The translations under genes and the position numbers were made by a program. Of a stretch of DNA of 64,000 bases, positions 17,574-26,374 are shown piece by piece. Below the pieces are notes generated by a model. It ran no database searches. It worked only from the letters and a program-made list of their open reading frames with translations, and was not told where the DNA came from. Source of the stretch: an uncultured Flavobacteriales bacterium (lineage in GTDB: Bacteria > Bacteroidota > Bacteroidia > Flavobacteriales > Flavobacteriaceae); assembly GCA_913058295.1 (NCBI GenBank), contig CAJXRD010000004.1:1-64000 (forward strand), in the 5' to 3' direction. Each line of letters opens with the position of its first letter. The first letter of the stretch is position 1.

Positions 17574-17918
17574 TTAAACCATTGTTTTATTACAATAGCT
17601 TGCTTTTTCAAAATCTCTAATGTTTATAGAAATAACAGGAGCATCAGGGAACATTAATTTCAATTCACTAACTATAGTTTTTGAAAGATTGCTTTTTTGT
17701 TGGGGACTTCTACCTTCCATGATATTGGCAAAAATATGTATAAAATCATTTTTGGTATTCCCAATGTTATAATACTTAAAAGGGTTTATTCTAACTTTAA
17801 TATCTCCCTTATCAAAAAGAGTTGTTGACTCTGCTGCATCATATACTTTTTGAATAATTTCTTCTGGAGTTTTTAATTGAATGATATTTTCGTTACAATC
17901 TATTACAAAATGTGGCAT
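17574..17918 (-). CDS. 5-carboxymethyl-2-hydroxymuconate isomerase-like tautomerase
   Basis: 114 residues, beginning MPHFVIDC, so that processing leaves the N-terminal proline that is the catalytic base in tautomerase-superfamily enzymes. Length and pattern (FIHIFANIMEGRSPQQK, then SINIRDFEKASYCN) match the CHMI family. No other genes of homoprotocatechuate breakdown are nearby, so the natural substrate is unclear. It sits ten bases after an esterase-like gene and before osmC. Confidence 0.75.
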   Translation of the reverse strand: MPHFVIDCNENIIQLKTPEEIIQKVYDAAESTTLFDKGDIKVRINPFKYYNIGNTKNDFIHIFANIMEGRSPQQKSNLSKTIVSELKLMFPDAPVISINIRDFEKASYCNKTMV

Positions 17919-17927
17919 ACTATGTTT

Positions 17928-19148
17928 TTAATTAGCATTCGCTTTTGATAAAACTTCTGCTTTTTGATTATATTTTTTTGCTTTATTGTTTTTCTTAAGA
18001 AGGGTATAAACTTCAGCAATACCTTGTAAAGGTCTTGTTGCTTCAGGATGGTTAGAGATAATCTCTTCATATACATTTATTGCATTATCATATTTTTGAT
18101 TCTCTTTATAAAATTCGGCAATTGTACAAGCCCAACTTAGACGTAATTGCCCTATGAATTCTTGCTCATTAAAAATAGTCATAAATGAATCAAATTGCTC
18201 ATAATCATTTGCTCGAATGGCTTTTCTTATTAAGTCAAATTTTGCAAATACGGAAGGTTCTGCAGATAAGTCATAATCTTTGGCACGTTTCTCATAGTAT
18301 TCATTTACATATTTCATTCCTCCTTTTTCCTTGAATTCATCAAGGTTTTGCACACTCAGTTCAGGATAATTATTAAAGTGTTTTTTAATGCCATGGTACA
18401 ATGTTGTATAAGGTGTAGATCTGTGTTCTTCTCCTTGAAGTCCTTGATAGGTCCATTTTAGAGCGTTTGGATTTACAGATTTAAAATATGAATTTAAAGA
18501 GTCTGTGCCTTTTTTGACTACTCCTTCATTAGTATCAGAGCTATAATAGAATAACTTGTCCTTGGTTTTATTTTGTTTTATCAAACTGTCTAAAGCTTCC
18601 ATTTTATTGAAAACGGGATAGGGGCTTGCAGCGATATAACTTGTATAAACATGGGGATTAGATATTAGATCTTGTAATACAAATCCTCCTCCATAAGCCC
18701 AACCAAACAACAAGCGGTCTTGTTTTGTTCTAAAGTTATTATCTACAAAGGGTATAACTTCATGTTCTAGATAATCTGAGATTTGTTTTGCGCCTGAACT
18801 AAAAGTAATGTTTCTTTTGGATTCTATATTATTAATTCCAATAATGATAAATTCTGGAGTTATATCAAACTCAACAAAGGATTGATGTAAACTTACGGTA
18901 TGCAAGAAAAAACGCTGGCCATCCAATATATACATCACAGGATATTCTTTTGTAGATGTATGATAACTGTCTGGCAGATATATTTGAATCTCTCGTTCTT
19001 CATTTAAGAATTTTGAAGCGATCGTATAATTTTTACCTACAATATTATCTATGCCATTGGTTTGTGCAAATCCGAAATTTGAAATTGCAAAAAATAAAGT
19101 CAAATATAAAATTGGTTTCTGAATTAATTTTAAATGTTTCACTAGCAT
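17928..19148 (-). CDS. Esterase-D-like protein lacking the catalytic serine, with C-terminal helical repeats
   Basis: 406 residues. Signal peptide at 1-29, then a putative-esterase (PF00756-like) alpha/beta hydrolase domain: VMYILDGQRF, PEFIIIGINN, FVDNNFRT. The nucleophile elbow, normally GxSxG, reads GWAYGGG with Ala151 instead of Ser. The late histidine (GEEHRSTPY) is kept. The last 100 residues are TPR-like helices (NAINVYEEIISNHPEATRPLQGIAEVY). It appears to be a non-hydrolytic, perhaps binding, protein. It is a paralogue of the upstream gene, overlapping it by one base (TAATG). Confidence 0.75.
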   Translation of the reverse strand: MLVKHLKLIQKPILYLTLFFAISNFGFAQTNGIDNIVGKNYTIASKFLNEEREIQIYLPDSYHTSTKEYPVMYILDGQRFFLHTVSLHQSFVEFDITPEFIIIGINNIESKRNITFSSGAKQISDYLEHEVIPFVDNNFRTKQDRLLFGWAYGGGFVLQDLISNPHVYTSYIAASPYPVFNKMEALDSLIKQNKTKDKLFYYSSDTNEGVVKKGTDSLNSYFKSVNPNALKWTYQGLQGEEHRSTPYTTLYHGIKKHFNNYPELSVQNLDEFKEKGGMKYVNEYYEKRAKDYDLSAEPSVFAKFDLIRKAIRANDYEQFDSFMTIFNEQEFIGQLRLSWACTIAEFYKENQKYDNAINVYEEIISNHPEATRPLQGIAEVYTLLKKNNKAKKYNQKAEVLSKANAN

Positions 19149-20401
19149 TATTTAGAGTTTAAGTTTTTTAAGCTTTTTTCGTAATTAAGTAATTCAGCAT
19201 CATCATTCTTCTTAGCTAAAACAATAGCCTTTTTATAATGAATTTCGGCGTTTTTTAAATCACCCTGTAGTTTATATATGTTTCCAATTTCATGGTTTAA
19301 AAGGGAAGAATTTGGGAATTTATGAAGACCAGTTTTATATAATTTTAATGCTTTATCGAGTTTGTTATTCTTTACGAAATATTGAGCAAAACGATTATAC
19401 CAAAAATCTCTTGCAATCTCGGTTTTTAAATAATCATCGAAAGTGTCGATATACAATTCAAATCGATTATAATTATCTTCATTCATAGAATAGTAAATCA
19501 AAAAATGAATGGTGGTCTCACTAATATTTGTGTCTATAGAATAACGGTCTCCTCTCTGTTTGTAATAGTTTTGGATGGCTTTTAAACCACCAAAATCATC
19601 GTATTCTTTAAGAGAAAACTTTCGTAATGGAATATAATCTTGAAATACTTTTAATAGACCATTATGCATGGTTTTGTTTGGTGTAGTATAATGTGTTTCC
19701 TCTTGAAAAACTTTAAATATTGCTTTGGTATCTAAGTTTTTCTTTTCTTCAAATAATTTGGCGACATCTTTAAACTCATCTTCAATAAAATATTCTTCAC
19801 TAGCCATTGAAACATAAATCGAATTTATATTAAAACTATTTTTTTTCAATTTATCTTGAATAGCATCTATTCTATACTCTGTAATATGGGAAGGACTTGC
19901 TAGAATAAAATCACTAAAAATAGATTCCTTATTTCCTAAAAGTTCTAAGCCAAAACCTCCAGACATTTCCCAACCAAAGTAGATGCGAATCCTTTCTTTT
20001 AAGGTTCTAAAATTGTTGTCGATATAGAGGACGATTTCTTCATTTAAATAAGCAGTAAACTTTTTGGAATCCCTATAAAGTAATTGCCTTCTTTGTTGTC
20101 TATCAGTTTTGATGCCAACTACTATAAATTCTGGCGAATAATCTTTAAACCTAAGCATGTCTTGATGAGCAACAGCTTGCAAGAAGTATTCTTGGCTATC
20201 CATCACATATAGAACAGGATAAACTTTATCTGATTCTAGATAATTCTTTGGTGTATATATTTGGAGAGTTGTTTCTTCGTCTAAAACTTTTGAATAGTAT
20301 TTATAATTTTTTCCAACAACATTATCCCTGCTTTCAGTTTGTGCAATTATAGGAGATGTAATTAAAATGAATAGGGTTAAGAATATAAATGTTTTTTTCA
20401 T
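19148..20401 (-). CDS. Esterase-D-like protein lacking the catalytic serine, with TPR repeats (paralogue)
   Basis: 417 residues from the ATG at 20401, which starts a good signal peptide (MKKTFIFLTL...IIAQ); the frame runs 12 codons further upstream without a better signal. The domain order is the same as in its neighbour: an esterase-like domain (VLYVMDSQEYF, EFIVVGIKTD, YIDNNFRT) and C-terminal TPR helices (LNHEIGNIYKLQGDLKNAEIHYKKAI). The elbow reads GWEMSGG, with Glu145 where the nucleophile Ser should be. The His region (EETHYTTP) is kept. Tandem duplication is evident from shared length, motifs and order. Confidence 0.75.
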   Translation of the reverse strand: MKKTFIFLTLFILITSPIIAQTESRDNVVGKNYKYYSKVLDEETTLQIYTPKNYLESDKVYPVLYVMDSQEYFLQAVAHQDMLRFKDYSPEFIVVGIKTDRQQRRQLLYRDSKKFTAYLNEEIVLYIDNNFRTLKERIRIYFGWEMSGGFGLELLGNKESIFSDFILASPSHITEYRIDAIQDKLKKNSFNINSIYVSMASEEYFIEDEFKDVAKLFEEKKNLDTKAIFKVFQEETHYTTPNKTMHNGLLKVFQDYIPLRKFSLKEYDDFGGLKAIQNYYKQRGDRYSIDTNISETTIHFLIYYSMNEDNYNRFELYIDTFDDYLKTEIARDFWYNRFAQYFVKNNKLDKALKLYKTGLHKFPNSSLLNHEIGNIYKLQGDLKNAEIHYKKAIVLAKKNDDAELLNYEKSLKNLNSK

Positions 20402-20486
20402 TTGCTGAATTAAGAAAATTAATTGAAAAGATTTCAAAAATAGAAATAGGATTTGCTTAAAGTCAGTATTTGAGCTTTTTTATCAT

Positions 20487-21113
20487 TTATTTAACGCCCT
20501 TAGAGTTTTTACTATTTAATTCTTGTTCCAGCGTTTTTATTCGATCGTATAAAGGTTTCGTTACTTTTTCAATTTCTTCTGTTGTAAATCGTTGTTTAAT
20601 ATGTTGAGGACAATTCATATCCCAGGCTTCTACAGTAAAAACAATAGCTCTTTCCAATCTTGCTCCGTAAGCTTTATTTTCTAGGGATTCCAATAGTTCT
20701 TTATCATCATCTATGACTTCTATGGTTCCCCAAATTTTTATTCTGGATCTATTGGGATAGTCCATCAAAAAAATAAAAGCTTTATTGTTTTCACTTATAT
20801 TTCCTGTAGAAATATATTGACGATTCCCAGAAAAATCTGTAAAAGCCAACCGTTTATCGTCCAATACTTTTAAAAATCCTTTTGGGCCTCCTCGGTGTTG
20901 TATATAGGGCTGCCCTTCATTATTGGCAGTTCCTAAATAAAAAGAATCCATAGATCTCAAATACATTTCTAAGGGAGGGGTGATTTTAGATTGCCAGCCT
21001 CCAGATTGTTCCATTCGTGCATAACTAGAACGGGAATGGTGTTTTTCTTGAATCGCTTTCACGCTTGGTGTAAAAGCAATGTCACTTGTATACTTTAAAG
21101 GTTTAGATTTCAT
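20487..21113 (-). CDS. Pyridoxamine-5'-phosphate-oxidase-like flavin protein
   Basis: 208 residues of the PNPOx-like split-barrel family: SFYLGTANNEGQPYIQHRGGPKGF is the FMN or heme-contact strand pair and NRQYISTGNISENNKAFIFLMDYPNR the next core strands. Proteins of this class bind FMN or F420-like cofactors and often act in redox stress. The substrate is not predictable. It overlaps the preceding deaminase gene by 11 bases, so the two are probably translated from one message. Confidence 0.75.
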   Translation of the reverse strand: MKSKPLKYTSDIAFTPSVKAIQEKHHSRSSYARMEQSGGWQSKITPPLEMYLRSMDSFYLGTANNEGQPYIQHRGGPKGFLKVLDDKRLAFTDFSGNRQYISTGNISENNKAFIFLMDYPNRSRIKIWGTIEVIDDDKELLESLENKAYGARLERAIVFTVEAWDMNCPQHIKQRFTTEEIEKVTKPLYDRIKTLEQELNSKNSKGVK

Positions 21114-21573
21114 ATTTGTCCAGTGCTTTTTTATAGATTATAGATAAATTATCACATTCCTTTTTTAGAACGTTTTGAATAATATTAGGAGGATTTCCCC
21201 ATTTAGGAACTTCTGTTGTTTTCAATACAGGTAAATGTGATGTTATTCCACCTATATGAGGAACCTCAGTACCATAAATAATGGTATTTACTTTGTAATG
21301 TCTTAATACATAGGAGCACATAATACAAGGCTCATGGGTTGTGTAAAGGGTGCAATCACTTAAATTATTGTTTAGACTATTCTCTAATGCATTTTTTATA
21401 GCTTCCATTTCAGCATGTTTGGTAATGTCTTTTGAAGATTTTCCAGCTTCCATTCCTATCCCTAATACCTTATTATCTTTTACTATAATAGCACCAACAG
21501 GAGGATTTCCATTTAACATTGCTTTTTCTCCTAAGGCAATGCATTTTTCCATAAAGAAGTTATGATTATCCAT
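21103..21573 (-). CDS. Nucleoside/guanine-type deaminase (CDA superfamily)
   Basis: 156 residues of the cytidine-deaminase-like zinc fold. The zinc site is HAE (H53, E55) plus PCIMC (C83, C86). The length and the insertion after PCxxC fit guanine deaminase or general nucleoside deaminases better than TadA, but this is not certain. It is cytoplasmic. It follows the serine hydrolase gene by ten bases and overlaps the PNPOx-like gene, inside the long minus-strand run. Confidence 0.75.
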   Translation of the reverse strand: MDNHNFFMEKCIALGEKAMLNGNPPVGAIIVKDNKVLGIGMEAGKSSKDITKHAEMEAIKNALENSLNNNLSDCTLYTTHEPCIMCSYVLRHYKVNTIIYGTEVPHIGGITSHLPVLKTTEVPKWGNPPNIIQNVLKKECDNLSIIYKKALDKYEI

Positions 21574-21583
21574 AAGCTTAATT

Positions 21584-22876
21584 TTAGATACTTATTTTTC
21601 TTTTGCGATATCTAAAAATTGCGATTACTAGGATGAGTATGATTATTGAAATTGCTCCAATACCCGCAATAGAAACCATTTGATCTTTTAGCATAGAAAA
21701 AAGAGTGATGTCTACTTTTCCTGTTTTCCAGAAAACCCATTCGCTTGCTAATTGAGTTGCGATTAAGGGATTTCCTGTTTCTAGAATAATGATCCCATTA
21801 CCCGTTTCTGGATTTAATCGAACTGCGGTATTAATTGGAGGAGTACTTTTTCCATCATGACCTATAATAAAATCACCATTATCTGTTGTTGTGTAAAGTA
21901 TTGTTCCCAATCCCCAAATATCCATACCCATAGTAGATGCATGAGGAACTCTCATACTTTTAAGGGTTTTAGGACTGAGTATTTTTCTTCCAATAGGCTC
22001 GTTATTTTCTCCTTTAAGGAATACTTGAAAGAACAACTCTAAATCAGATAAAGATGTGTATAGTGAAGTTGCTGCTAATGAGGTATATGAAAAATGTGGT
22101 GCTTTTGTTTCATCTACATTATAAAATTCAGCTAATTGAAATTCTGAAAGATCCTCCCAAACATAACTGGAATGTTTCATGCCTAAGGGTTCGAATATGT
22201 TTTGTTTCATATAGGAAGCAAAAGATTGGCCACTTACTTCTTCTACCAAAAGTTGTAATAAGGTATAGCCACCTCCAGAATATTTAAATGCAGTTCCAGG
22301 TTCTATTCCAACCTGTACAGCACCACTAATTCCATCATCAGCATCAGATGCTTTGCTTAAGGATTCTTCAATAGCTTGAGGCGATATCCCTGGCTTAAAA
22401 CCAGAATATCCTAACCCATCTGTAAGTCCTGCGGTATGACTTAAAAGTTTACGTACTGTAACCTTATCATTGTCAAACTCACTTGGAGGAAGTTGCCATC
22501 GAGTTAGATAAGTGCTCACAGGGGCATCTAAATCCAGTACACCATCTTCAACCAATTTCATAATACCAAAAGCCGAAACCCATTTACTTAAAGAAGCAAC
22601 TTGAAAAACGGTATTTCTATCTACGGTTTTTCCAGCGGTATGAAATTTTTCCGTTTCAACCTTCCCCTCTTTTATTATAGCCATGGCGTAATTACCAACG
22701 AATTGTAAATTGATTTCCTCTTGAACTGCATTCATGTAGGATTCAGTATTACTATCCTTTGTGATAGGTGTATGAAACCAACCATTCATTGTTCCTGATA
22801 CAATAATAAATATCCATAAAATTAAAGCAGTAATTGTAATTGCTAGGTATTTTAATATTCGTTTAAAGGTTTTCAT
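21584..22876 (-). CDS. Serine hydrolase, class C beta-lactamase-like, membrane-anchored
   Basis: 430 residues. An N-terminal membrane helix (about 10-28), a beta-lactamase/D-Ala-D-Ala-peptidase-like domain, and another helix at the C-terminus (about 400-422). The nucleophile motif is S95-L-S-K98 in QVASLSKWV; the Tyr motif is in FKYSGGGYTLLQ; the third box is near FIIGHDGKS. The active domain should face the periplasm. Substrates of this family are very varied (esters, peptides, lactams), so function is open. Confidence 0.8.
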   Translation of the reverse strand: MKTFKRILKYLAITITALILWIFIIVSGTMNGWFHTPITKDSNTESYMNAVQEEINLQFVGNYAMAIIKEGKVETEKFHTAGKTVDRNTVFQVASLSKWVSAFGIMKLVEDGVLDLDAPVSTYLTRWQLPPSEFDNDKVTVRKLLSHTAGLTDGLGYSGFKPGISPQAIEESLSKASDADDGISGAVQVGIEPGTAFKYSGGGYTLLQLLVEEVSGQSFASYMKQNIFEPLGMKHSSYVWEDLSEFQLAEFYNVDETKAPHFSYTSLAATSLYTSLSDLELFFQVFLKGENNEPIGRKILSPKTLKSMRVPHASTMGMDIWGLGTILYTTTDNGDFIIGHDGKSTPPINTAVRLNPETGNGIIILETGNPLIATQLASEWVFWKTGKVDITLFSMLKDQMVSIAGIGAISIIILILVIAIFRYRKRKISI

Positions 22877-22974
22877 TATAAGATTATTTTAGTTAGAAAG
22901 CATTTCAAGATAATGATTTATATATAGGCTTAGATAAAAGGAAAAATATTTGATTTCATCTAAGCCTATTTCTT

Positions 22975-23454
22975 CTATTTAATGCTATCTGCTTTTCTTG
23001 GGTAACTAATTAAAAAGATTAGTGGTATTGCATAAGCGATATGACGTAAAAATGTAATGACAGGCATCATTGGGGAAGCATCCACACCTGCTACTCCTGC
23101 ACCTAAAAGAGGCAACATAAAGAGCCATACTAATGCTACCATTTCGGCAGTTACAAAAATAATTGGTCTTAACCATTTTGGACCCCAAAGCGATGGTTCC
23201 AGCCCTGCAAATAAAATGGCTAATAAAATTCCGTTTCCGTAATGACCTCCAATTCCATATGCGAACCCAAGTCCTGTTTTTTCTCCAAGTAAGCCTGGAA
23301 TGTCCCACCAATTTCCTGTAAGTAGCAACCCTGCTAAGTCAAACAAAATAGTTCCTAAAATACCAGCGATAATAGCGTATTTCCAATTGATTGTTTTACT
23401 CACCTCATTCTTATTTGTTGTAAGGTGTTCGTGATTTTTCTTCGAAAAGCTCAT
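22975..23454 (-). CDS. Hypothetical four-helix membrane protein
   Basis: 159 residues. After a charged 22-residue start come about four hydrophobic helices (YAIIAGILGTILFDLAGLLL; GNGILLAILFAGL; IIFVTAEMVALVWLFMLPLL; FLRHIAYAIPLIFLI). I do not recognise a named family with confidence. It lies 16 bases after the AhpD-like gene and may be co-expressed with it. Confidence 0.7.
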   Translation of the reverse strand: MSFSKKNHEHLTTNKNEVSKTINWKYAIIAGILGTILFDLAGLLLTGNWWDIPGLLGEKTGLGFAYGIGGHYGNGILLAILFAGLEPSLWGPKWLRPIIFVTAEMVALVWLFMLPLLGAGVAGVDASPMMPVITFLRHIAYAIPLIFLISYPRKADSIK

Positions 23455-23470
23455 AATTTCTATGTATTTA

Positions 23471-24052
23471 TTATTGTTTATTTGATTTTATCCATGTTCT
23501 ACTTGAGAATGCCGCATCAACCGGAGTATTAAATACATGATTAAAGTAATTACTCATTGTTTTTATTCCAACACCAGCGATCACGCCTAGTATGTGATTT
23601 TCTGTGTATCCAGCAGCTAAAAAAGCATTGATATCAACTTGTGATGGGTTTCCACGTTTTGTTGTCATAACACGACTAAAATTGCTAAGTGCTTTATATT
23701 TTTCGTTTTCTATTTCGGTATTATTCCTAATTGCATCGGTAACTTCAGTTGGTACTTTACTCATTTTGTCTGCTACAAAACTGTGTGCAGACATACAATA
23801 TTCACATTCGTTTTCAAATGCTATTGATAAGAATATAATTTCTTGTTCCTGGGGTGTAAACCCAGCATTTTCTCTGAATGTTTTATATGAATGGCTGTAA
23901 GCATCAATTAATGCCGTATTATTAGCCATCGTCGCGTACATATTTGGAATCATTCCCATTCCCTTTTTTGTAGCTTCTAAAATTTTAGCAGAAATTGCAT
24001 CTGCTGTTCCTGGTTTTTTTGGTTCTAATGTCATTTTTGATATAAGTCTCAT
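23471..24052 (-). CDS. Carboxymuconolactone decarboxylase/AhpD-like protein
   Basis: 193 residues with the peroxidase-like motif E82-C83-EY-C86-MSA-H90, typical of AhpD-like proteins that reduce peroxides or act on lactones. A start six codons later (MTLEPKKPG) is equally possible. It lies in the group controlled by, or next to, the TetR regulator, together with a hydrolase and an NTF2-like protein. It is not close in length to the arsenosugar-linked AhpD homologue at 11697-12035. Confidence 0.8.
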   Translation of the reverse strand: MRLISKMTLEPKKPGTADAISAKILEATKKGMGMIPNMYATMANNTALIDAYSHSYKTFRENAGFTPQEQEIIFLSIAFENECEYCMSAHSFVADKMSKVPTEVTDAIRNNTEIENEKYKALSNFSRVMTTKRGNPSQVDINAFLAAGYTENHILGVIAGVGIKTMSNYFNHVFNTPVDAAFSSRTWIKSNKQ

Positions 24053-24111
24053 AATGTTTGTTTATTTTGATGAATGAATTATTGTGATCAATAGCTTTGA
24101 TTAAAATAAAG

Positions 24112-24171
24112 TGTCGGTTCGAGAAGGTTACCCTTTTTATTAACCGTGAATAATTTGAAACTCGAATCGAC
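24112..24171. repeat. Degenerate palindromic repeat between two minus-strand genes
   Basis: Arms of 11 bases (24113-24123, gtcggttcgag, with 24161-24171, ctcgaatcgac) pair with one G-T, around a 37-base loop that holds a smaller ggtta/taacc hairpin. The outer motif tgtcggttcgag is close to the end of the palindrome at 63910-63954 (tgtcagttcgag on the other strand), so it may be a decayed member of the same family. Confidence 0.5.
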
Positions 24172-24191
24172 TACTATTAGCTAACAATTAA

Positions 24192-25175
24192 CTATTTAAT
24201 GTTATTTTTTTGTAAAAAGTTGAGAATATAATCAGCGATTTCATCTCCTTTTTCTTCCAGTGCAAAATGCCCTGTGTCTAATAAATGAAACTCAAGATTT
24301 TTTAGATCCTTTTTATAAGGATGTGCTCCATCGGCTGGAAAAATAAAATCGTTCTTTCCCCAAACAATAAGAGTAGGAGGTTGGTGATCTCTAAAGTACT
24401 GTTGCCATTCTGGATATAAGGGAACATTAGTTCTATAATCATAAAACATAGCCAATTGAATCTCATTATTCTCTTCTCTTGTTAAATGCTGTAAATCTAA
24501 GTTCCAGTTGTCCGGGCTTATTTTTGAGACATCTTGTACCCCATGAGTATATTGCCATTTAAGTCCGTCTGGAGAATGGAACCCCTCTAGAGGTTTTCCG
24601 TTTTCAACCGTATAATCATTCCAATATTTTTTAATAGGAACCCAGAAATCTTTTAAGCCTTCTTCGTAAGCATTACCGTTTTGTATGATAAGCGACTCTA
24701 CTCTTTCCGGATATTTTGCTGCAATTCTAAATCCGATAGGTGCACCATAATCCATTAAATAAATACTGTATTTTTCTACATTCAATTCTTCTAGAAACCC
24801 TTCTACTATGTTTGCCATATTGTCGAAGGTATAATCAAATTCCTTCATCATGGGTTGATCACTTCTCCCGAAGCCCGGATAATCTGGAGCTAACACATGG
24901 TAACGAACAGACAAGTCTGTTATTAAATTACGAAACATATGCGATGAAGTTGGATAACCATGTAATAATAAGATGGTAGGTTTGTTTACATCTCCTGCTT
25001 CTCGATAATAAATATTTACTCCGTTTACGGTAACATTTTTATGAAATGTAGTTTCGGTATTTTGGGAAATACTATTAATTGTTTTTTCTGTGATGGTGTT
25101 AAAGGAAAATATTCCTAGGGCTACTATTGCTAATACTGCAAATCGAATTACTGTTATTTTTACTTGTGTTTTCAT
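24192..25175 (-). CDS. Alpha/beta hydrolase with Asp nucleophile (haloalkane dehalogenase/epoxide hydrolase-like)
   Basis: 327 residues. The N-terminal hydrophobic segment (about 8-27) is a signal or anchor. The domain shows the oxyanion motif LLHGYPTSS (H72-G73), APDYPGFGRSD, and the nucleophile elbow LMDYGAPIG with Asp142, as in epoxide hydrolases and haloalkane or fluoroacetate dehalogenases. The late acid is in WGKNDFIFP and the histidine in DTGHFALEE. The true substrate is unknown. A perfect copy of the TetR-type operator core lies inside this gene at 24906-24921. Confidence 0.8.
   Translation of the reverse strand: MKTQVKITVIRFAVLAIVALGIFSFNTITEKTINSISQNTETTFHKNVTVNGVNIYYREAGDVNKPTILLLHGYPTSSHMFRNLITDLSVRYHVLAPDYPGFGRSDQPMMKEFDYTFDNMANIVEGFLEELNVEKYSIYLMDYGAPIGFRIAAKYPERVESLIIQNGNAYEEGLKDFWVPIKKYWNDYTVENGKPLEGFHSPDGLKWQYTHGVQDVSKISPDNWNLDLQHLTREENNEIQLAMFYDYRTNVPLYPEWQQYFRDHQPPTLIVWGKNDFIFPADGAHPYKKDLKNLEFHLLDTGHFALEEKGDEIADYILNFLQKNNIK
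24906..24921. promoter_or_regulatory. Intragenic copy of the TetR-type operator core
   Basis: The 16-base palindrome aacagacaagtctgtt, identical to the core of the operator at 26375-26394, sits in the alpha/beta hydrolase coding region (residues 85-90). The encoded residues fit the family, so the match could be chance, but a 16-of-16 identity 1.5 kb from the regulator gene is suggestive. Confidence 0.45.
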
Positions 25176-25323
25176 GTTATTTATTTTTGTTATTGTTAAA
25201 ATTTTTAGTCCAAAAAAGTTTTTCTTATTAATGACGTCGTTTTGTTCTTAATGTGTTGCTTATTGTTTTTTAAAATATTGTATTGATTATTATTTAATGT
25301 TTCATGATTTTTGGTTTTTTTAT

Positions 25324-25731
25324 TTATATTCTTCTTTCGTTTTCATTTATTTTAATATCGTTTGCACTCATGTCTCTTACTTGCATTTTGCCTTCTTTGT
25401 CGAACTCCCAATGTTCATTTCCGTGAGTTCTTAACCACTGTCCAGATTCTCCATCTTGCCATTCGTATTCAAATCGTACAGAGATTCTATTATCGGTAAA
25501 AGACCATAAATATTTTTTTAATTTATAATAAGTTTCGTCTTTCCATTTGTCGGTTAAGAAAGCAACTATAGCTTTTCTACCTTTAAAAAACTGATCTCTG
25601 TTTCTCCATTCAGAATCTATAGTATATGCCATAGATACTTTTTCAGGATTTTTACTATTCCAAGCATCTTCTGCAGCTTGTACTTTTGCTATTGCTGTTT
25701 CCTTTGTAAAAGGAGGGATTAATTTTTTCAT
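25324..25731 (-). CDS. DUF1348/nuclear-transport-factor-2-like protein
   Basis: 135 residues, a one-domain NTF2-like fold of the DUF1348 type: [38 protein letters not shown], and [24 protein letters not shown]. Small cone-shaped proteins of this kind bind small hydrophobic molecules or act as isomerases or hydratases. The activity is unknown. A TetR-type operator lies 10 to 26 bases upstream of its start, so the regulator very likely controls it. Confidence 0.8.
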   Translation of the reverse strand: MKKLIPPFTKETAIAKVQAAEDAWNSKNPEKVSMAYTIDSEWRNRDQFFKGRKAIVAFLTDKWKDETYYKLKKYLWSFTDNRISVRFEYEWQDGESGQWLRTHGNEHWEFDKEGKMQVRDMSANDIKINENERRI

Positions 25732-25740
25732 ATTTTTTTC

Positions 25741-25757
25741 TAAACAGACAAGTCTGT
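25741..25757. promoter_or_regulatory. TetR-type operator upstream of the DUF1348 gene
   Basis: The sequence taaacagacaagtctgt matches 17 of 17 bases with the operator before the TetR gene. It lies just upstream of the DUF1348 start (25731) and downstream of the TetR stop (25785), the position expected of a repressor site. Confidence 0.7.
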
Positions 25758-25784
25758 ATTCATGTTCTCAAAAATTATTTGTCT

Positions 25785-26348
25785 CTATTTAGTTAATAAA
25801 CTTACAGCCGCTCTTTTTGCACTTTTAATTGGCCATTCGTTTTTTTGTATTTGTGATAATATAATAGCGCCTTCTATAAGTATTAAGATTTCATCACCAA
25901 GTTTTTCTGCCTGTTTCTCAGTATATTTATTTTCTTCTTTCATTATATTATGAATCCATTTTCTAAATTCATTTTTATGTAAAACTACTTGATCTCTTAT
26001 TTTTGTATGGTCTTTTGGTAAATCTGAAATGATATTTTGCCATCCGCAGCCTCTAAAATCAACCTCAGTCAGCCATTCAATTAAGTAATCAAAACAACCC
26101 AATACTTTTCCGTTCTTATGATTTTTTCTTTCTACACATTCATTTAACTTTCCCATCCACATAATATGCCTGCCTTGTAAATAGGCAACTGCAATATCCT
26201 CCTTAGATCTAAAGTGTTGGTACATGCTAGCTTTAGCAACTCCAGATTCAGCGATGATTTGATTAATTCCAGTTTGGTTATAACCATTAAAATAAAACAA
26301 GCTGGAAGCAGTTTCTATCACTCTTTCTTTTACACTTAATTTTCTCAT
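25785..26348 (-). CDS. TetR/AcrR-family transcriptional regulator
   Basis: 187 residues. The N-terminal helix-turn-helix is unmistakable: KERVIETASSLFYFNGYNQTGINQIIAESGVAKASMYQHFRSKEDI, split around GVAKASMY. The C-terminal domain would bind an unknown ligand. An upstream ATG at 26366 is in frame, but a promoter box (caaaagta on the plus strand, TACTTTTG on the gene strand, 26353-26360) lies between the two, so the ATG at 26348 is chosen. A palindromic operator overlaps the promoter, implying self-repression. Confidence 0.85.
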   Translation of the reverse strand: MRKLSVKERVIETASSLFYFNGYNQTGINQIIAESGVAKASMYQHFRSKEDIAVAYLQGRHIMWMGKLNECVERKNHKNGKVLGCFDYLIEWLTEVDFRGCGWQNIISDLPKDHTKIRDQVVLHKNEFRKWIHNIMKEENKYTEKQAEKLGDEILILIEGAIILSQIQKNEWPIKSAKRAAVSLLTK

Positions 26349-26352
26349 AGGA

Positions 26353-26360
26353 CAAAAGTA
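26353..26360 (-). promoter_or_regulatory. Bacteroidota-type -7 box for the TetR gene
   Basis: TACTTTTG on the minus strand matches TAnnTTTG exactly. Its end is 4 bases before the ATG at 26348, so the message would be nearly leaderless. A TTG at the centre of the operator, 22 bases upstream, could be the -33 element. Confidence 0.55.
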
Positions 26361-26374
26361 AAACAATATTTTAA

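Noticed and set aside
11697..24052. The two AhpD-like genes as copies of one recent duplication
   Set aside because: They differ in length (112 and 193 residues) and in motif context, so no recent duplication is supported.
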